DNA from: Helochares maculicollis
Taxonomy: Eukaryota > Arthropoda > Insecta > Coleoptera > Hydrophilidae
Assembly (NCBI GenBank): GCA_033557835.1
Contig: JAWQRO010000011.1
Coordinates: 1-64,000, forward strand
DNA: 64,000 nt
Reading direction: 5' to 3'
The translations under genes were made by a program, and so were the position numbers. This document shows, piece by piece, positions 11,976 through 24,400 of the stretch. The notes under the pieces are model-generated. The model ran no database searches and was not told the origin of the DNA. It was given only the letters and a program-made list of their open reading frames with translations. Every line of letters starts with the position of its first letter. The stretch's first letter is position 1.

Positions 11976-14204
11976 ATTGGGCATGGAGTCTGCTGATGTT
12001 AATTCCATTAGTAAGTGTATCAATTGTAAGATAGGTATTGAACACACAATTCAAAGAACTTGAATTGTCATGGTATAGATAAAGGATCAAAATCTCTGCT
12101 AAGTCAAATAAATGGAAGACGCCTTGAACAGTCATCCCTTCCACAAGCGAAGATACATACTGCTCAGTCAGTCAGTTATCTTGTAGCATTAATCTTTTTA
12201 ATATTAGCAATAAACCTTCGCCTTGGAAGCATTAGAAATGAAATTATTCATTCAATGCAATCATGTTTAATTTCTGACCCTAAATTCACAATGATACACA
12301 CATAGTCTTTCAAGAAATTCAAACATCGGATTCACAGTCCTTCGAGTAAGAAGCGCACACAAAACCATCGGTCCTTCTTGATAAGGATATTCATTCTCAA
12401 CATTCACCATTCTTACGAGCCGGATCTACAAGCCAAACTAAGGTTCTTCCATTCAAATCTTCGTCAACATAACACTCATTAATTCTTCCAGTTGAGGAAC
12501 TACATACACAAGAATTATAACATTATAAGGACTTGTAATGAGGTGTCATAGTATACATAACAAAAAACCAACTAAGTCAATTATGTCTCATTAATCAGTG
12601 ACTAACCAGATGCAAAGTATGTTTTAGAAAAATTAATTTTATTGGCAAACTGATATTATTATAAACAACCAATTAATTGAGATATGTAGATGGTAATATT
12701 AGTAAGCCAAAATGGATACAATATATAAATTTTCGCAATCAGAACTTACACTTTATTGACATAAATATTCCTGCAGAATAATTATGTTAGCATGATATGG
12801 AAAATTAAAGTGATTTATGCCAAGGATTACAGTAAGCTAACTTTCTTGGTAGAACATAATTTTTAAAAATTCATTGTTGCAAATATTCCTTATTAACAAA
12901 TATACTTCATTTTTAATTTGACTTCTCATTAATAAATCTAGCTTCAATAGCTACCAGTTATTTATAAACTTGTTAAAATTAATAGATATGTATCTGTAAG
13001 AAGAAGTATCCAGTCAGCTGCATCTTTGCTAATGTGGAGCCATAGTGTGAATAATATCCACATTTAAATATTTCATAAATATTGATGGTTCATAATTTGT
13101 AAATAAATCTGGGGTCTAATAAGTAGACTTTATTCACAAGCACTTGAAAATGAGGTGTATTATGTTTCATCTGGAAACTACTAAATTCATTAGAGACAGA
13201 GGTAATGTCTACAAAAAAAAAATAATTAAAAATTGTAAAGCTATGTTATTATTTAATAGTTATATAACCATTTGTTTGTTAATATTACTTTAATAACAAA
13301 TTGGCTACTGTTATATTTTTATCATTCTAATTATTGGATATCAATTCTGCAGATTTTAATTACATTAATGAGTACATCGATGAAGCTTAGCCATAGAGCA
13401 CACAATTGAAGGTTCTTAATTTGCACTGTTATAATGAGTGATCAATATCATCCCGGAATAATTAAAATAATATTATCAAGTCTTATTATATCATACTGTG
13501 GATAATAGAAGTATGTAGGTCAATTATGTTCCGTCAATAAAAGACCATTAAATCTACATTGAAATGCATTTTTTAAATACTCTTAATTTATATATTGTAA
13601 ATATGTGTGATGTGTAAAAAGTAGATTTTATTGAGAAGACTATGACATAATTCCATAGTAGCAATTCAGACATGCTGATGATAATATTATTATTTAACCC
13701 AAAATTGATTGAAATTGTCACAATCATTCTACAATCGTCAAGACTAGCAGCTTTTATTAGACGAATAAAGTATTGTTGGTATGGAAAGAAAACAAATTAG
13801 TCTGGTAGAACCTTCTGAACATTATGTATCAAATTTTCAAAGTTGATTTGCCATATTACCACAATCTAATGGCTTCCATAAATTTATTAAAAATTATTAT
13901 TATTTTATCATGTAACAGTTTCAACCATTTCAAATTTTTGCTTGTACCAAACTGAAGAAATTAACTGTGATCTTAAGATATTCGCATTTACATTTGTCAC
14001 TAAACTTTAGGCAAAGCGTAGATGCAATGACTAACACATAACAATAACAGAACATAGCTAAGCATATATGTATTAACAAAAATTAGGTATTTTTCTGATA
14101 ATGCATGAGAGTTAAGGGAGTTATGATAACCTGCTTACGTTGTGAGTAATTATTATTTATGTAAGGAGATCAATCACAATGACAAAACACTGTCAAATAA
14201 CTGG

Positions 14205-14275
14205 TGGTGGCTGTGAGAGAGCTTTAAAAGTTGAAGATATACTTAAGGTAGTTGAATATTATAGGAATAGACAAA
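14205..14275 (+). pseudogene. Second decayed Letm1 fragment: EF-hand codons plus start of intron 2
   Basis: Here 'agagctttaaaagttgaaga' matches Letm1 at about 4,084 ('ggagctttaaaagtcgaaga'). The match continues past the exon end: 'cttaaggtagttgaatatta' corresponds to 'cttaaggtaagtgaatatta', where the GTAAGT donor has become GTAGTT. Because intronic bases are included, this copy arose from genomic DNA and not from spliced mRNA. Confidence 0.75.
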
Positions 14276-14960
14276 TGGTTTACATAGTCCTTATTGAGAC
14301 TATTTGTTAAATATTCATAATTCATATATTTTAAATAAGTATATCTAATAAGTCAATTTTATTAATATCATGTGGAAGCTACTAAATTTACTGGAACATA
14401 TGTAATGTCTGCAAAAAAATTAAAAACCGTAAAGCCACATTTGTAATGGAATTATTATTTAATAGATCTATAAATCTTTGTTAAAATTGCTAAAATATCA
14501 ACATGACTATTGACTTAATGATTTTTCACATTCTATCAATCATTTGGAACTTTGGTTTAGGCCAAAGTAATGAAATAATTTGAAGACTTTCAGATTTGTA
14601 TGTATCATATAAATCAATTGGACCATACCCAGATAGAGAAAATAACAGAAAATGATAACCAAATATGGACAAACGTATGGAAATAGATCTCTTCAAAGAT
14701 TTGGTATTCTTACGATAATGTATCAGAGGAATGACAACCTACTTAAAGTGTAAGTAATTATTCTTTCAATATTTATAATACATATCACTCTAAAGGGTGA
14801 TTTACAATTTTATATCGTCATTTGCTTGATTGGAATGAACTAATGATATAAAAGGAGATATTTTGCAAAACACTGATTAAATCTTTTCATATTGATCTTA
14901 GTTACATTAATACAATTAGTCTAACTTGAATTGCCATGGTACAGAAAACAAATGATCATA

Positions 14961-16190
14961 ATTAACGCCAAATAACTGATATATTATTAAGGATTCTAAT
15001 TAAGTATATGAGGGCGTTAGAAAAATTTAACTAGCTAAATCTGTTCAAATACATTTGGTAGGTTTCCACACAAGTAACTTAACTGGGCGGCTCAATATGT
15101 GTAGTTTGGGATCCGTCTGAATTGAAAACACAGCTATTATTGTGCAGCAAATATTTTAATCAGTTGGCTGAAATTCTCAACAATAATTAAAGTTAGAGCA
15201 AGAGGTTAGTTATCCAACCGCAAATATATAATAATAAAATAGAGTCAATAGCGAGAAAACTATTAAAGGTTGAAGAAGATTACCATCCTCTATAGATTGC
15301 TTTAGATACAAATATTCTACTGAACATCGAATAACAAATACAGTTGACAGTACAATAGACACTAATCAATAAATGACGCAATAAAGAAAGACTTTGAATT
15401 ATCAATTGTATAAATAAGGCCTATTTAATGTATGGGGTCTACCAAAAACTGTTTTATTTCTAATATTAATATGCATATGCATCGATATGTGCTGCACCTT
15501 CTAAAAAGATTCGCAATCAATAAATTAAATATTTGTGAATGTCGTAGTTGAATATACAAAGCTGTGCTCCCTTCCCTCTATCTTATAAATACTTGAATAA
15601 GCTGGTATCTTCTGTCTGTAATGTGTTGCAAAATTTTATAACCTAGAAATTAAATAGTGATTATTGATAACTAACGGTAATAATCATTTAATATGCTTTC
15701 TGACCAATTTGTTTTTTTCATTTTTGACAATTTACAAAAATTTCCTTGATATTTAGATATCCATTGAGTTTGCATACTGTACAGATGTTTCCTATCTTTT
15801 TCACCCAACCAGTCAGAGTATACTGTAATTATAGGCTGCATAAACCCACTATGAATCACAAAAGAACCATCAAATATGCAATTTAACTACAGCTTGATTA
15901 AAATAGGTGGTGTAACAGGCCATTAAATCAAAGTAAAGCATTGGGGCTATCAATCTATACCGTTTATTATGAATTGAGTCAACATTGTGTCATTTGCACA
16001 ATTTGTTTAAATGTCAGTTGCTATACTTGTAATAAAGATCGAACTGCATATAAAAAGACTAGATTTCTACACACACACACATTTTAGACTTACTTACCTG
16101 TTTCCACACTGACAGGTAACAATGCGTGTAAATAATTAGTAAATACTATATTTTCTGTATGTTTAAATACACGAAAAATAATGTAGATCT
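14961..16190. other. AT-rich spacer between the repeat array and the Kdm3 3' end
   Basis: I see no gene here. A 62-codon minus-strand frame at 15,671-15,859 resembles nothing I know. A (CA)n run of about 13 bases lies at 16,069-16,081. Confidence 0.45.
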
Positions 16191-17249
16191 ATTTTATTGC
16201 ATATATAGTATATATCAACATCAAACTACAATACAATTTTGAGGTATTTCATATTGATATTGATATGTTGTCAAAGAAGTATGATTAATAGGACAAATAA
16301 AAGAAAACTATAATATAAACATTTCTTATTCAAACCTATATTCTTACATAATATACATAGTACAAAAAAAATTATATTTTCCTCATGTTAAGGAAAAAGG
16401 AAACATATTAAGGTACTTCTGTACAAAAAACTATGCTACTGTACAATGATCACTGTAAAAAGCAAATAAATTATGTTCTTACATCATTGAAACAATATAC
16501 ACATTATATGAGAAACCATAAGAGAAATAGAAATTTAAAAATTAATATACATTATCCAAACCCAAAAGGATTGTACCTACAGTGAAAAAGACAAGTATTT
16601 TTATTATTATCGTTGTAAACAGAAAGTCGAGATCATAAAGATCACTGTCAGTAAATGCAGATTGGAGAGAATACTAACGAACTTTGTTCATCTCGAATCT
16701 GCTTTAACCCCCAGTTATCACCTAAAATAATCTTAATTGGCACTTTGAATGAAATAGCACTTTAGAAATGTTTTTTGAAGTTGCTGAAACTATTTAGATC
16801 ACTAATAATGTTAACTAGTTGAACATTACAAACCCACAAAGAATACTGAATAGCGAGTTTCAAAAGTTTGGTAGTTAAAAATACCATTTTCTTTTAACAG
16901 GCACAGTATACAAGTGACAAAAATAACCACTGGTACTTTGAAACAACATTGATATATAGATCTCAGGCTTAGCCTCAGACACCAAGTAGTCAACAAATGA
17001 GTAGAATAGGCTAATTACAACTGGTGACCTGAAAGCCACTAGTCACTACTAACAGGAAGATAAACCGTGCATATTCAGCATTTCATCCAACTAAATGTCA
17101 ATGTACAAGTATGTACACAGAACAGCTCACGTGCATAGGGCATCATTTATACACAACTAATGTGCCTTAAATATTACACAATTTGTTATCACACAAGAAG
17201 TAATTTACAAAATAGCTCGCTGGCTTAAGTAAGCGTCTACTATCACATT
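16191..17249 (-). other. Probable Kdm3 3' UTR
   Basis: About 1 kb of AT-rich DNA follows the Kdm3 stop codon without other features. TTTATT at 16193-16198 is AATAAA on the minus strand and is a plausible polyadenylation signal. Others exist (for example 15963-15968), so the end is a guess. Confidence 0.35.
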
Positions 17250-18407
17250 TTAAGCAGGCTCCGTGGAGTCTAGAGTCGAGTTTGAAACAGTCTCATTTGC
17301 ACCTACACTATTTCCGTTATGCTCACTGGTCTCTTTTTCACTTTTGATTGCGTGTTTATTCAGTATCGAACTTAATGTCGATAATGAGTCTTTCACCGCG
17401 TGATATATAATATTCTTTATTTGCAATTTGTCCTCGTGATTTGAATGCGTATCCGATAAATCACGAAATTCTTGTGTAAGATGGAAACAATGCGAAACAT
17501 TTTCCGGCGAAACAAAATCTTCGGCAATTTTAATACAATTATGGAGATTTCTTACTTGGTGAGGTGCACCCGCTGGAATGAACACGGCATCGCCTAAGCA
17601 TTGAACGATCGCATAGCCTTCGACACCGTACTCTTTATACAGTCTTTCTCGCAAAGGTCCGTCTAAGTAGCAGCTTTGATCGTGAATCGGGTCGTGATTT
17701 GGTTCCAGATATCCACCTTTCTCCACAACCACCTTATTCAGCAAATCCCTTATTTTATCTGCATCTCTTGCGTTATATATGTGCCACAGCGCTCCTGGAA
17801 GCTCTCCCTTGTCGCGAACTCTCCTTCGAGTTAAGATATCACAACCTGCCTCGTCAATGGCTCTAAAAGCTTCCTTTATATGTTCATCACTATCACTATC
17901 TTTAGGAATTCCAACGTACACCATAACATTCACCGCGTCGGAGATATCTAAATGTAAATTGGTTGTGCCTTTGGAAGGATGCAAGGCGGAACCATAAGCA
18001 TTGTACATTTTGGGTCCCAAGTCTGGTTTAACAAAACAATCTGGTAAGCGACTTGCTAAGTTCAATCTACCGTTTCGATGCGTATATTCTGAAAGTGGCA
18101 GAACCCTCATTAAATCTGCAAAACGAGTCGGCAACATTTCTGCGAAATCTTCACCCGGAGGCCAGTCTTTTAACTTCAGCAGCATCGGATTCCCTCTATC
18201 GTCCTTTAATCGTTTTGAAAAATGTTCAAAGCCTTCCCAAAATTTCTTCATTGGTTGGTTAACTACTAAACTACCATTTATGCAGTTAACAAGATCGTTT
18301 TTCTCTTCTCCGAAATCTCGAGAAAACGCTTCGGGATTCCAAAGATCTTTGTTTAAATGGCGAGATACATCGGAAACCAAAACCGGCTGACCTCTTTTCC
18401 ACTGATC
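17250..18407 (-). CDS. Kdm3: Kdm3 terminal exon: JmjC catalytic domain
   Basis: The exon follows a TTTTTCAG acceptor, starts in phase 0 ([12 protein letters not shown]) and ends with a stop at 17250-17252 (385 residues). It holds the signature blocks [70 protein letters not shown] and the post-JmjC helix [18 protein letters not shown]. The iron ligands and the preceding Thr are all intact, so an active enzyme is expected. Confidence 0.95.
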   Translation of the reverse strand, partial: DQWKRGQPVLVSDVSRHLNKDLWNPEAFSRDFGEEKNDLVNCINGSLVVNQPMKKFWEGFEHFSKRLKDDRGNPMLLKLKDWPPGEDFAEMLPTRFADLMRVLPLSEYTHRNGRLNLASRLPDCFVKPDLGPKMYNAYGSALHPSKGTTNLHLDISDAVNVMVYVGIPKDSDSDEHIKEAFRAIDEAGCDILTRRRVRDKGELPGALWHIYNARDADKIRDLLNKVVVEKGGYLEPNHDPIHDQSCYLDGPLRERLYKEYGVEGYAIVQCLGDAVFIPAGAPHQVRNLHNCIKIAEDFVSPENVSHCFHLTQEFRDLSDTHSNHEDKLQIKNIIYHAVKDSLSTLSSILNKHAIKSEKETSEHNGNSVGANETVSNSTLDSTEPA

Positions 18408-21400
18408 CTGAAAAACAAAGTAAATGAAACCAATCGTCAACATGCATTTTAGTACAATTTATTAAAAACAAAGCCTCGCTTAGAACAATCCAATTACTTT
18501 ATGCATAAGAATAAATAACTTATTTACCTGGAATATTTTGTAATTGCCGGAATGATTAGGATCGCTTAATCTGAGCAGCTTTCCGTCACAGAGCCAACTG
18601 TGAGGAGTATCTGGATAGAGTATTTTACTCTCCGTTAGAGTCATAATCCTTATTGGCAATTGTCCTCGGCTCTTTTGCTGCCAGTTATCTCGTCGAATAA
18701 AATGCTTTAACTCTACTTTCGATTCAGCAATACCATCGTTATTAGTTTTGGGCACATTATCTTCTATAACGCTTGAAATAACTTCGTCTAAATTATCCAC
18801 TCTACTAGAATTAGTTTTCTTATTTGATTTAGGAACATTTGGTACAGGTGAACTCGCTCTACTTCCATTTGGTTTATGAGAAGGCCTTATGAGTAGTTCC
18901 CTTAATGTTGAGAAGCTACCCTCATCAGAATCGCTACTGTCATCATTTTTCTTATCTTCATTGGACAAGGCTACATCAGCTAACCAACTTAATGGAGATG
19001 TTTTTTCGTCCTTAACAGTTGCATTTCCATTTAATACAGGTTTTGACTCTGGTTCCTCTTTAATTTCTTTCTTTATGCCATTCACTTCACTGGACAAAAT
19101 GCTTTTTATGATTTCTTTGCGAGTTCCGTTTGACTTAAGGGCTACTTCTTTACTTAACGGACATCCACAATACTGTTCGATGCTCCAAAGCTCCCTCATT
19201 TCATGAACCAGTTTCCCCAACTTTTGTAATGATTCACCAGCTATGATTTGAGTAAGCATTAACTTTTCTTGCTCATGCGGTTGACGATTGGTACAGAGTA
19301 ACCATGAAAAATCATCCCTATCTTTTCCTGGTTCACCCCAAATTTTTATTGTTCCATTTTTGCGACCCTAAAAAGAATATCAAAATAAATAATCAAGGTA
19401 ATGCACAGTAGATAATGCAAGAAATAAAATTTACCTGAGCAGAGAATTTTAAAGTAAGTTTGTTTAAAATATAACATTATCATATTAGAGCAATGAAAAT
19501 TCAGTGAAAGTTCGAAGACCCTTGGATCAAAAAATTATTTAGAAAACTAGAATCTTACCTTGTAGCAGTCCAAACAAACTACAAATCCACATTTGCCACA
19601 TGCCCAATGAAAATTAAATAATGTTGTTTCACATACGTCGCACATTTCTCGAACTCCCTGGACGACTCGTTTCCAAGCAATTATTTTATCTGCAAAAGAA
19701 AAATTATTCAGTAATGTCTTCATAATTAATATGATTTATGAACAGTAAGTTACTATCATTATCATATACAGAGTGCAATATTCATTTTCAACCCACGAAC
19801 CACTTGTTTAGGGCAGTTATTTGGATACATTCTGCTATTTTCCACATTTACATAAAATTATTGAAAACTTTGCTAGTTTGAGACCATTGATGTTTTCGAA
19901 ATGTCCGTGATAGACCATGCTAGGTTAAACAATATTTATCTCTATTAAATTTCACAATCAAAACATGTTGTAAAAATCTGTTATATTGTTTATAATAGGT
20001 TGTAAAACATATTTTCATTCATGTTTTTGCACCCTCCAGGTAAACATGAACATGCATAACTAGTTTTAAGTTAGGTTGAGTTTGTCATAGAACAGAATAA
20101 TCAACATTTTCAGCACTGCATTTGCTGCACAAACTCTGTGTTACCTTTGAAGTTTTACACTTTGACTACTGGTCACAGAGCATAAGTGCACCAGTTCTTT
20201 TGCCTCTATTGCTAAAATTTAATGCACTATTAAAATAGGTTTGTTAATACTTTCCAATGGTCCCCTTTTTTTTAACTTCTCCAAAAAGATATTTTCATTA
20301 TTAATGCATCTTTAGAGTTCAGCTGCTTTGACACACAATCTGATTCGTTGAAATAAGAACATTTGTAAATGAGCATTTCTCAATGTGTATGATCTTTGTT
20401 ATGGACCATTAAAATTAAAATCAAACAGATTGTATATTTACCTTCTGACATGTGCTCATTATGTGCTTCTCGTTCTTGGACCAATAAGTCACAAAAATGA
20501 TCGCCAACTTGCTTTAACAAAAACCTTGAGGTTTCCAAATCTAAATCAGTCGGTGGTGAATCTGCTGATGGCAGCCATAATTTCAGGTCCTCCTAATAAA
20601 CAACACAATCATGTAATAAAACTACAACATGGAATATAACACTTGTTTACCTCTAATGCATCTTTGAGTGGGTCAGAAAATCCTGCGATGCCCAGTTGTC
20701 CATTCTTAGTATACCTTAGTCTTCTAAATGCATAAAATCTACAAAATATATTTGGCATGTTTTTGGATCTTTGATTGGGCGTCCATCGGCATTCTCTGCA
20801 TTTGGCTAGCTTTGGTGCAACTTCAAAACAAGCTCCATCTTGAAGAAAGCTTTCGCCAGTTTTCTTCAACTGCCCCACCGGAGGCTTGCGAAAGGGGTCG
20901 CGCTGGGGCACAGAATCATCCCTGGATTTCTTGGGGCGCGGCTCCTCGCCTTTATCGTTTTTTGAAGTCTTTGGTCTTCTTCCCCTCTTACGAGGTTCTT
21001 TGTCCTTCCCTCCTGCAGAATTTACTTTTTTGCCACTGGCTGGGGTAGTGCTGGCGCCAGAATCGGAATCTTTCTCGCTGCCACTCTCCTTATCGCTCTC
21101 ACTACCGCTTTCACTGGCAGCTACGGACTGCCCGCTTACTTTTCGTTTCTTTTGCTCTTCAGGTTTTTTTTGGGGTCCCCCGCCTTTTTTTCTTTTTACT
21201 TTTGGCGGTTTTCTTTTCGGCGGAGACTTTCTACCCCTTTCCTCTCCAGAGCTGGACGAGTCATCTCCTTTAGATGAATCAACTGGGTGGCCATTCAAGG
21301 CGCTGTTATCTTTATGGGCCCCTTTCCTGTTGTTAGACTTTGAAGGAAAGTGTTTTGTTTTGTTTATGCTATTGACTGCCATAGAGCCAATGTTATGCAA

Positions 21401-24400
21401 AGAAGTAACTGGTGGGTCTTTAGGAGTAGGATTTGCAGTTGGTAAATTTAAAGGTTTGGTCAGACAACTCCCACTTCCACTTACGCCTGTTGAGTCTTCG
21501 AGATCTTCTCCAGTGTGCCTCTGAAGCCACGCTTTCTTTAAGTGCCTAACTGGGTAGTTGGTAGACTTCATTGGGCCTGGACTGTTCGATTTTTCTGAAT
21601 CGACATTACTTGGTGTAATTGACTTTACTGGAGTACTCGGCGAATCTGTTGTTTGTATTGTGGTTGAATTAGTGGTTGCAGGTACAGAATTTGTAGTTGT
21701 GATAGTGGCAGCGCTTGCAACTGAGGGGGTCGTTGTCACTATGCTGGTTGCTGACACCGCAGCAGTTGTAGGACTCGGCACATTTTCTGTAGCAGGAGGT
21801 TTCTCATTTGGTATAGTGACAGTTGTTACACTAACGTCTGGTAAAGCCTCTGATAGAACTTGGCTTTGCGATGTTATAATCGAGTTTGTTGGGTTTCTAT
21901 AAGCTGCAGTGTTTACTACTGTTGTTATAGTTGTGGCTGCACTAACTATTAATGGACTAGGTTCGCTCACTCTGGCTAGCTGTGGTTGTGAGTTTCCACC
22001 ATAAATTGGAAGATTTTGTGCAGAAGAATTTACAGGAGAATCAATTCTTCTCTTTTTAACATCTAGACAGACTGGTCCAGGCCCAGCTGAACTGACGGGT
22101 GTACCTTTTCTTTTCGGGGATGATGCCGAATCGTATTTATTTGAGGATACTCCCAAGTCGAGAGGTTGTGTCTGCACAGACTGTGCACCAGGAATACTTT
22201 GGGACGGGTGTGTAACTCCCGGTAAGTACTGTGAATGTGGTCGGGAAACAGGGGACGGAGCTGATGCCGCGGTCGGTGGAGAAGTGCCATGTTGAATAGA
22301 TGGTTTGGCCGATAATCCTCCTGGAACTGACCCTGCTGTGTACATTCCATACATCGTTGATCGAGGTTCTATTGTTGATGTTGGCCGAGTGTGTGCAGGT
22401 GGAGGTAAAACATGCATCGTTGTACTTTGAGGGTGAGGAGGGGGGTAATGAGATACTGGTTGATATGGAGATGGCGACACTGACGAAGATAAAGGAGGTT
22501 TTGATGTTAATGGGATTGGAGTGGCAGGTGAAGGCGACTCATGGGCTCTAGTAATGGGGACAGCAGATGGCTTTCCATAGATATGATGTGGAGCTGGACT
22601 GCTTACTTTTGGTTTTGAATTTGACATCGTACCAGCAGCAACAGTATAATGAGCTACTGTCGAAGAAGGTAAGTAAGCATAATTCGATGAAATGGTGCCT
22701 TTAACACTTGGATAGATCATCGCTTGGGTTTCGGATCCACTCCTGTATCGTATGTCAGATGCAGAATGTGCTTGTGAATGAGGATGAGGAGAATGCCGTT
22801 GATGGTGCGGACTTGGAAGTTGACTGGTGGATCTATGGTGGGATGATTTTCCCAAATTTTGAGGTTCTAAATGATGGGGACTGGGTGCATGTGGAATATG
22901 CAAAGGAGACTGAGTTGGACTAGGACGATATTCATATAAGCTGGTTTTATGCGTTTGTCCTGTAGTCGGCAAATAATGGGCCATCATTTCCGGTCTCAGT
23001 TTAGGACTTTGAGAATGAGCAACAGTACCTCTCGGTTCTAAATGATGAGGATTTTTTGCATCGTGTTTCACAATCACAGAATTTTTATTAAGTTCACTCA
23101 TAAGTGGGGGGGGATTATTTGAATTCATCATGTCTCTTTCTCTTTCTGCTGAACTACCACTTTTAGTCACTACTAAACCACTAGCGGACGCAGATTTGTG
23201 ATGATGTTCAGGCTTACTCTTTGGTTCGTGCGAAAAGTAAGTTGGTGGTTGATAGGCTGCAAACCCAAAAACATTTACGTCTGCTTTCGGTAAACTATGA
23301 TGACCAGATGGGGATTTGTCAGCTGACTTGCTTGTAGGCACTCTACTATGTGCTGGAGGAGGGTAATCAGACTTTCCAGTAGGTACACTAGGAGGACGCT
23401 GCGCGGTGGAAGGGGAATAATACGATCTCTCTCTAGCATCTTGCCTACTATTCATATGCCTTTGTTGTTCCCTTTGATGTTGCAGTTCTTGTTCCACTCT
23501 TTTTCTATCTTCTTCCGCTGCAGAACTGCCACTGTTAGGTGCTCGAGAGGGGTGAGAAAGAATTAACCAGCTACTTTGGTCTCTCTGAAAACAAAAAATA
23601 TATATTAGCTTTAAAATGTATAAGCTATTTAGGAGACGGAACGTTTCTCTTTTAAAGTATGTTTTATTAAGGGAATAAGAAATCGAACATCGGTTTTATT
23701 ACTATATTTGCTTAATTCGTATGCTATAATACCCTAATGCTCTTCAAATATATTCTTTGGCTCTTACATAGACACCAATGTAGAAAGTTAAAATTGTGAG
23801 TTAGTGAAAATCATAGTTGTGTATGAGGTTAAATAGCAACAATTTACAACTTATCTGTGGCAATATCACTACTAACAGAGCTAACCATCACATTTTTTCT
23901 ACTAATTTTCATTTTATATTATTGAAATCATAAATATTGTGATTTAGAACGTTTCGCCAAGTTAATTATTGCTGTATAGCAGGATTAATAGCTTACCAAT
24001 TTACTAAGAAGGCATGATAGCTAAATTTTAGTGAACATTAATAAAATGTCCATCTTAAAAGAGCATGAAATTTATCCCAACGAAAACAGCATGTGTCTGG
24101 TATTTCTGTTATAGCATCCTCAGAAACTACTCATGTCAAACATATACAATAAACATGCCAATACGCAATATTTTTAAATATTTCAGACAATACTTCAAAA
24201 ATACTGTATGGTAACATATTCATTTAATGGGATAAATATGCAATACTTGCAATCTTCAATATTTACAATAGATACACATAGAAATATATGATAAAGTTAA
24301 GTTTATGTACCATTAAAATTAACAATTACATTAGTTGTGTCCCTACAAATCTAATTGACTGTAGAGGATATTTCAATTTTAACAATATTTATACCTTTCC

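Larger units (their letters stand above)
9480..14960 (+). repeat. Diverged tandem-repeat array between Letm1 and Kdm3
   Basis: Several landmarks recur in the same orientation. 'ctactaaattcatt...gtaatgtctacaaaaa' occurs near 10,135, 11,088, 13,177 and 14,381. 'acttgaattgtcatggtatagata' and variants occur near 10,350, 12,059, 13,415 and 14,930. 'cagaacttacactttacc' and variants occur near 9,491, 10,584 and 12,741, the last two followed by a matching 'gtgatatggaga' block. 'gccatattaccacagtc' occurs near 9,650 and 13,850. 'gaatgacaatctactta' occurs near 9,852 and 14,732. The copies are diverged and spaced irregularly (about 0.95, 2.1 and 1.2 kb), partly because of a LINE insertion. No frame in it resembles a working gene. 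Confidence 0.7.

Noticed and set aside
11474..12144. Minus-strand frames of 117 and 107 codons
   Set aside because: They are antisense to the decayed LINE and repeat array, with no domain.
20886..21524. 212-codon open frame on the + strand
   Set aside because: It is antisense to the large, confidently assigned Kdm3 exon. Its Phe/Leu/Pro-rich composition is the complement of Lys/Glu/Ser-rich coding DNA.
21558..22551. Further + strand open frames (21558-21902, 22300-22551) and a minus-strand shifted frame (22063-22350)
   Set aside because: They are shadows of the Kdm3 exon in other frames, with no independent support.
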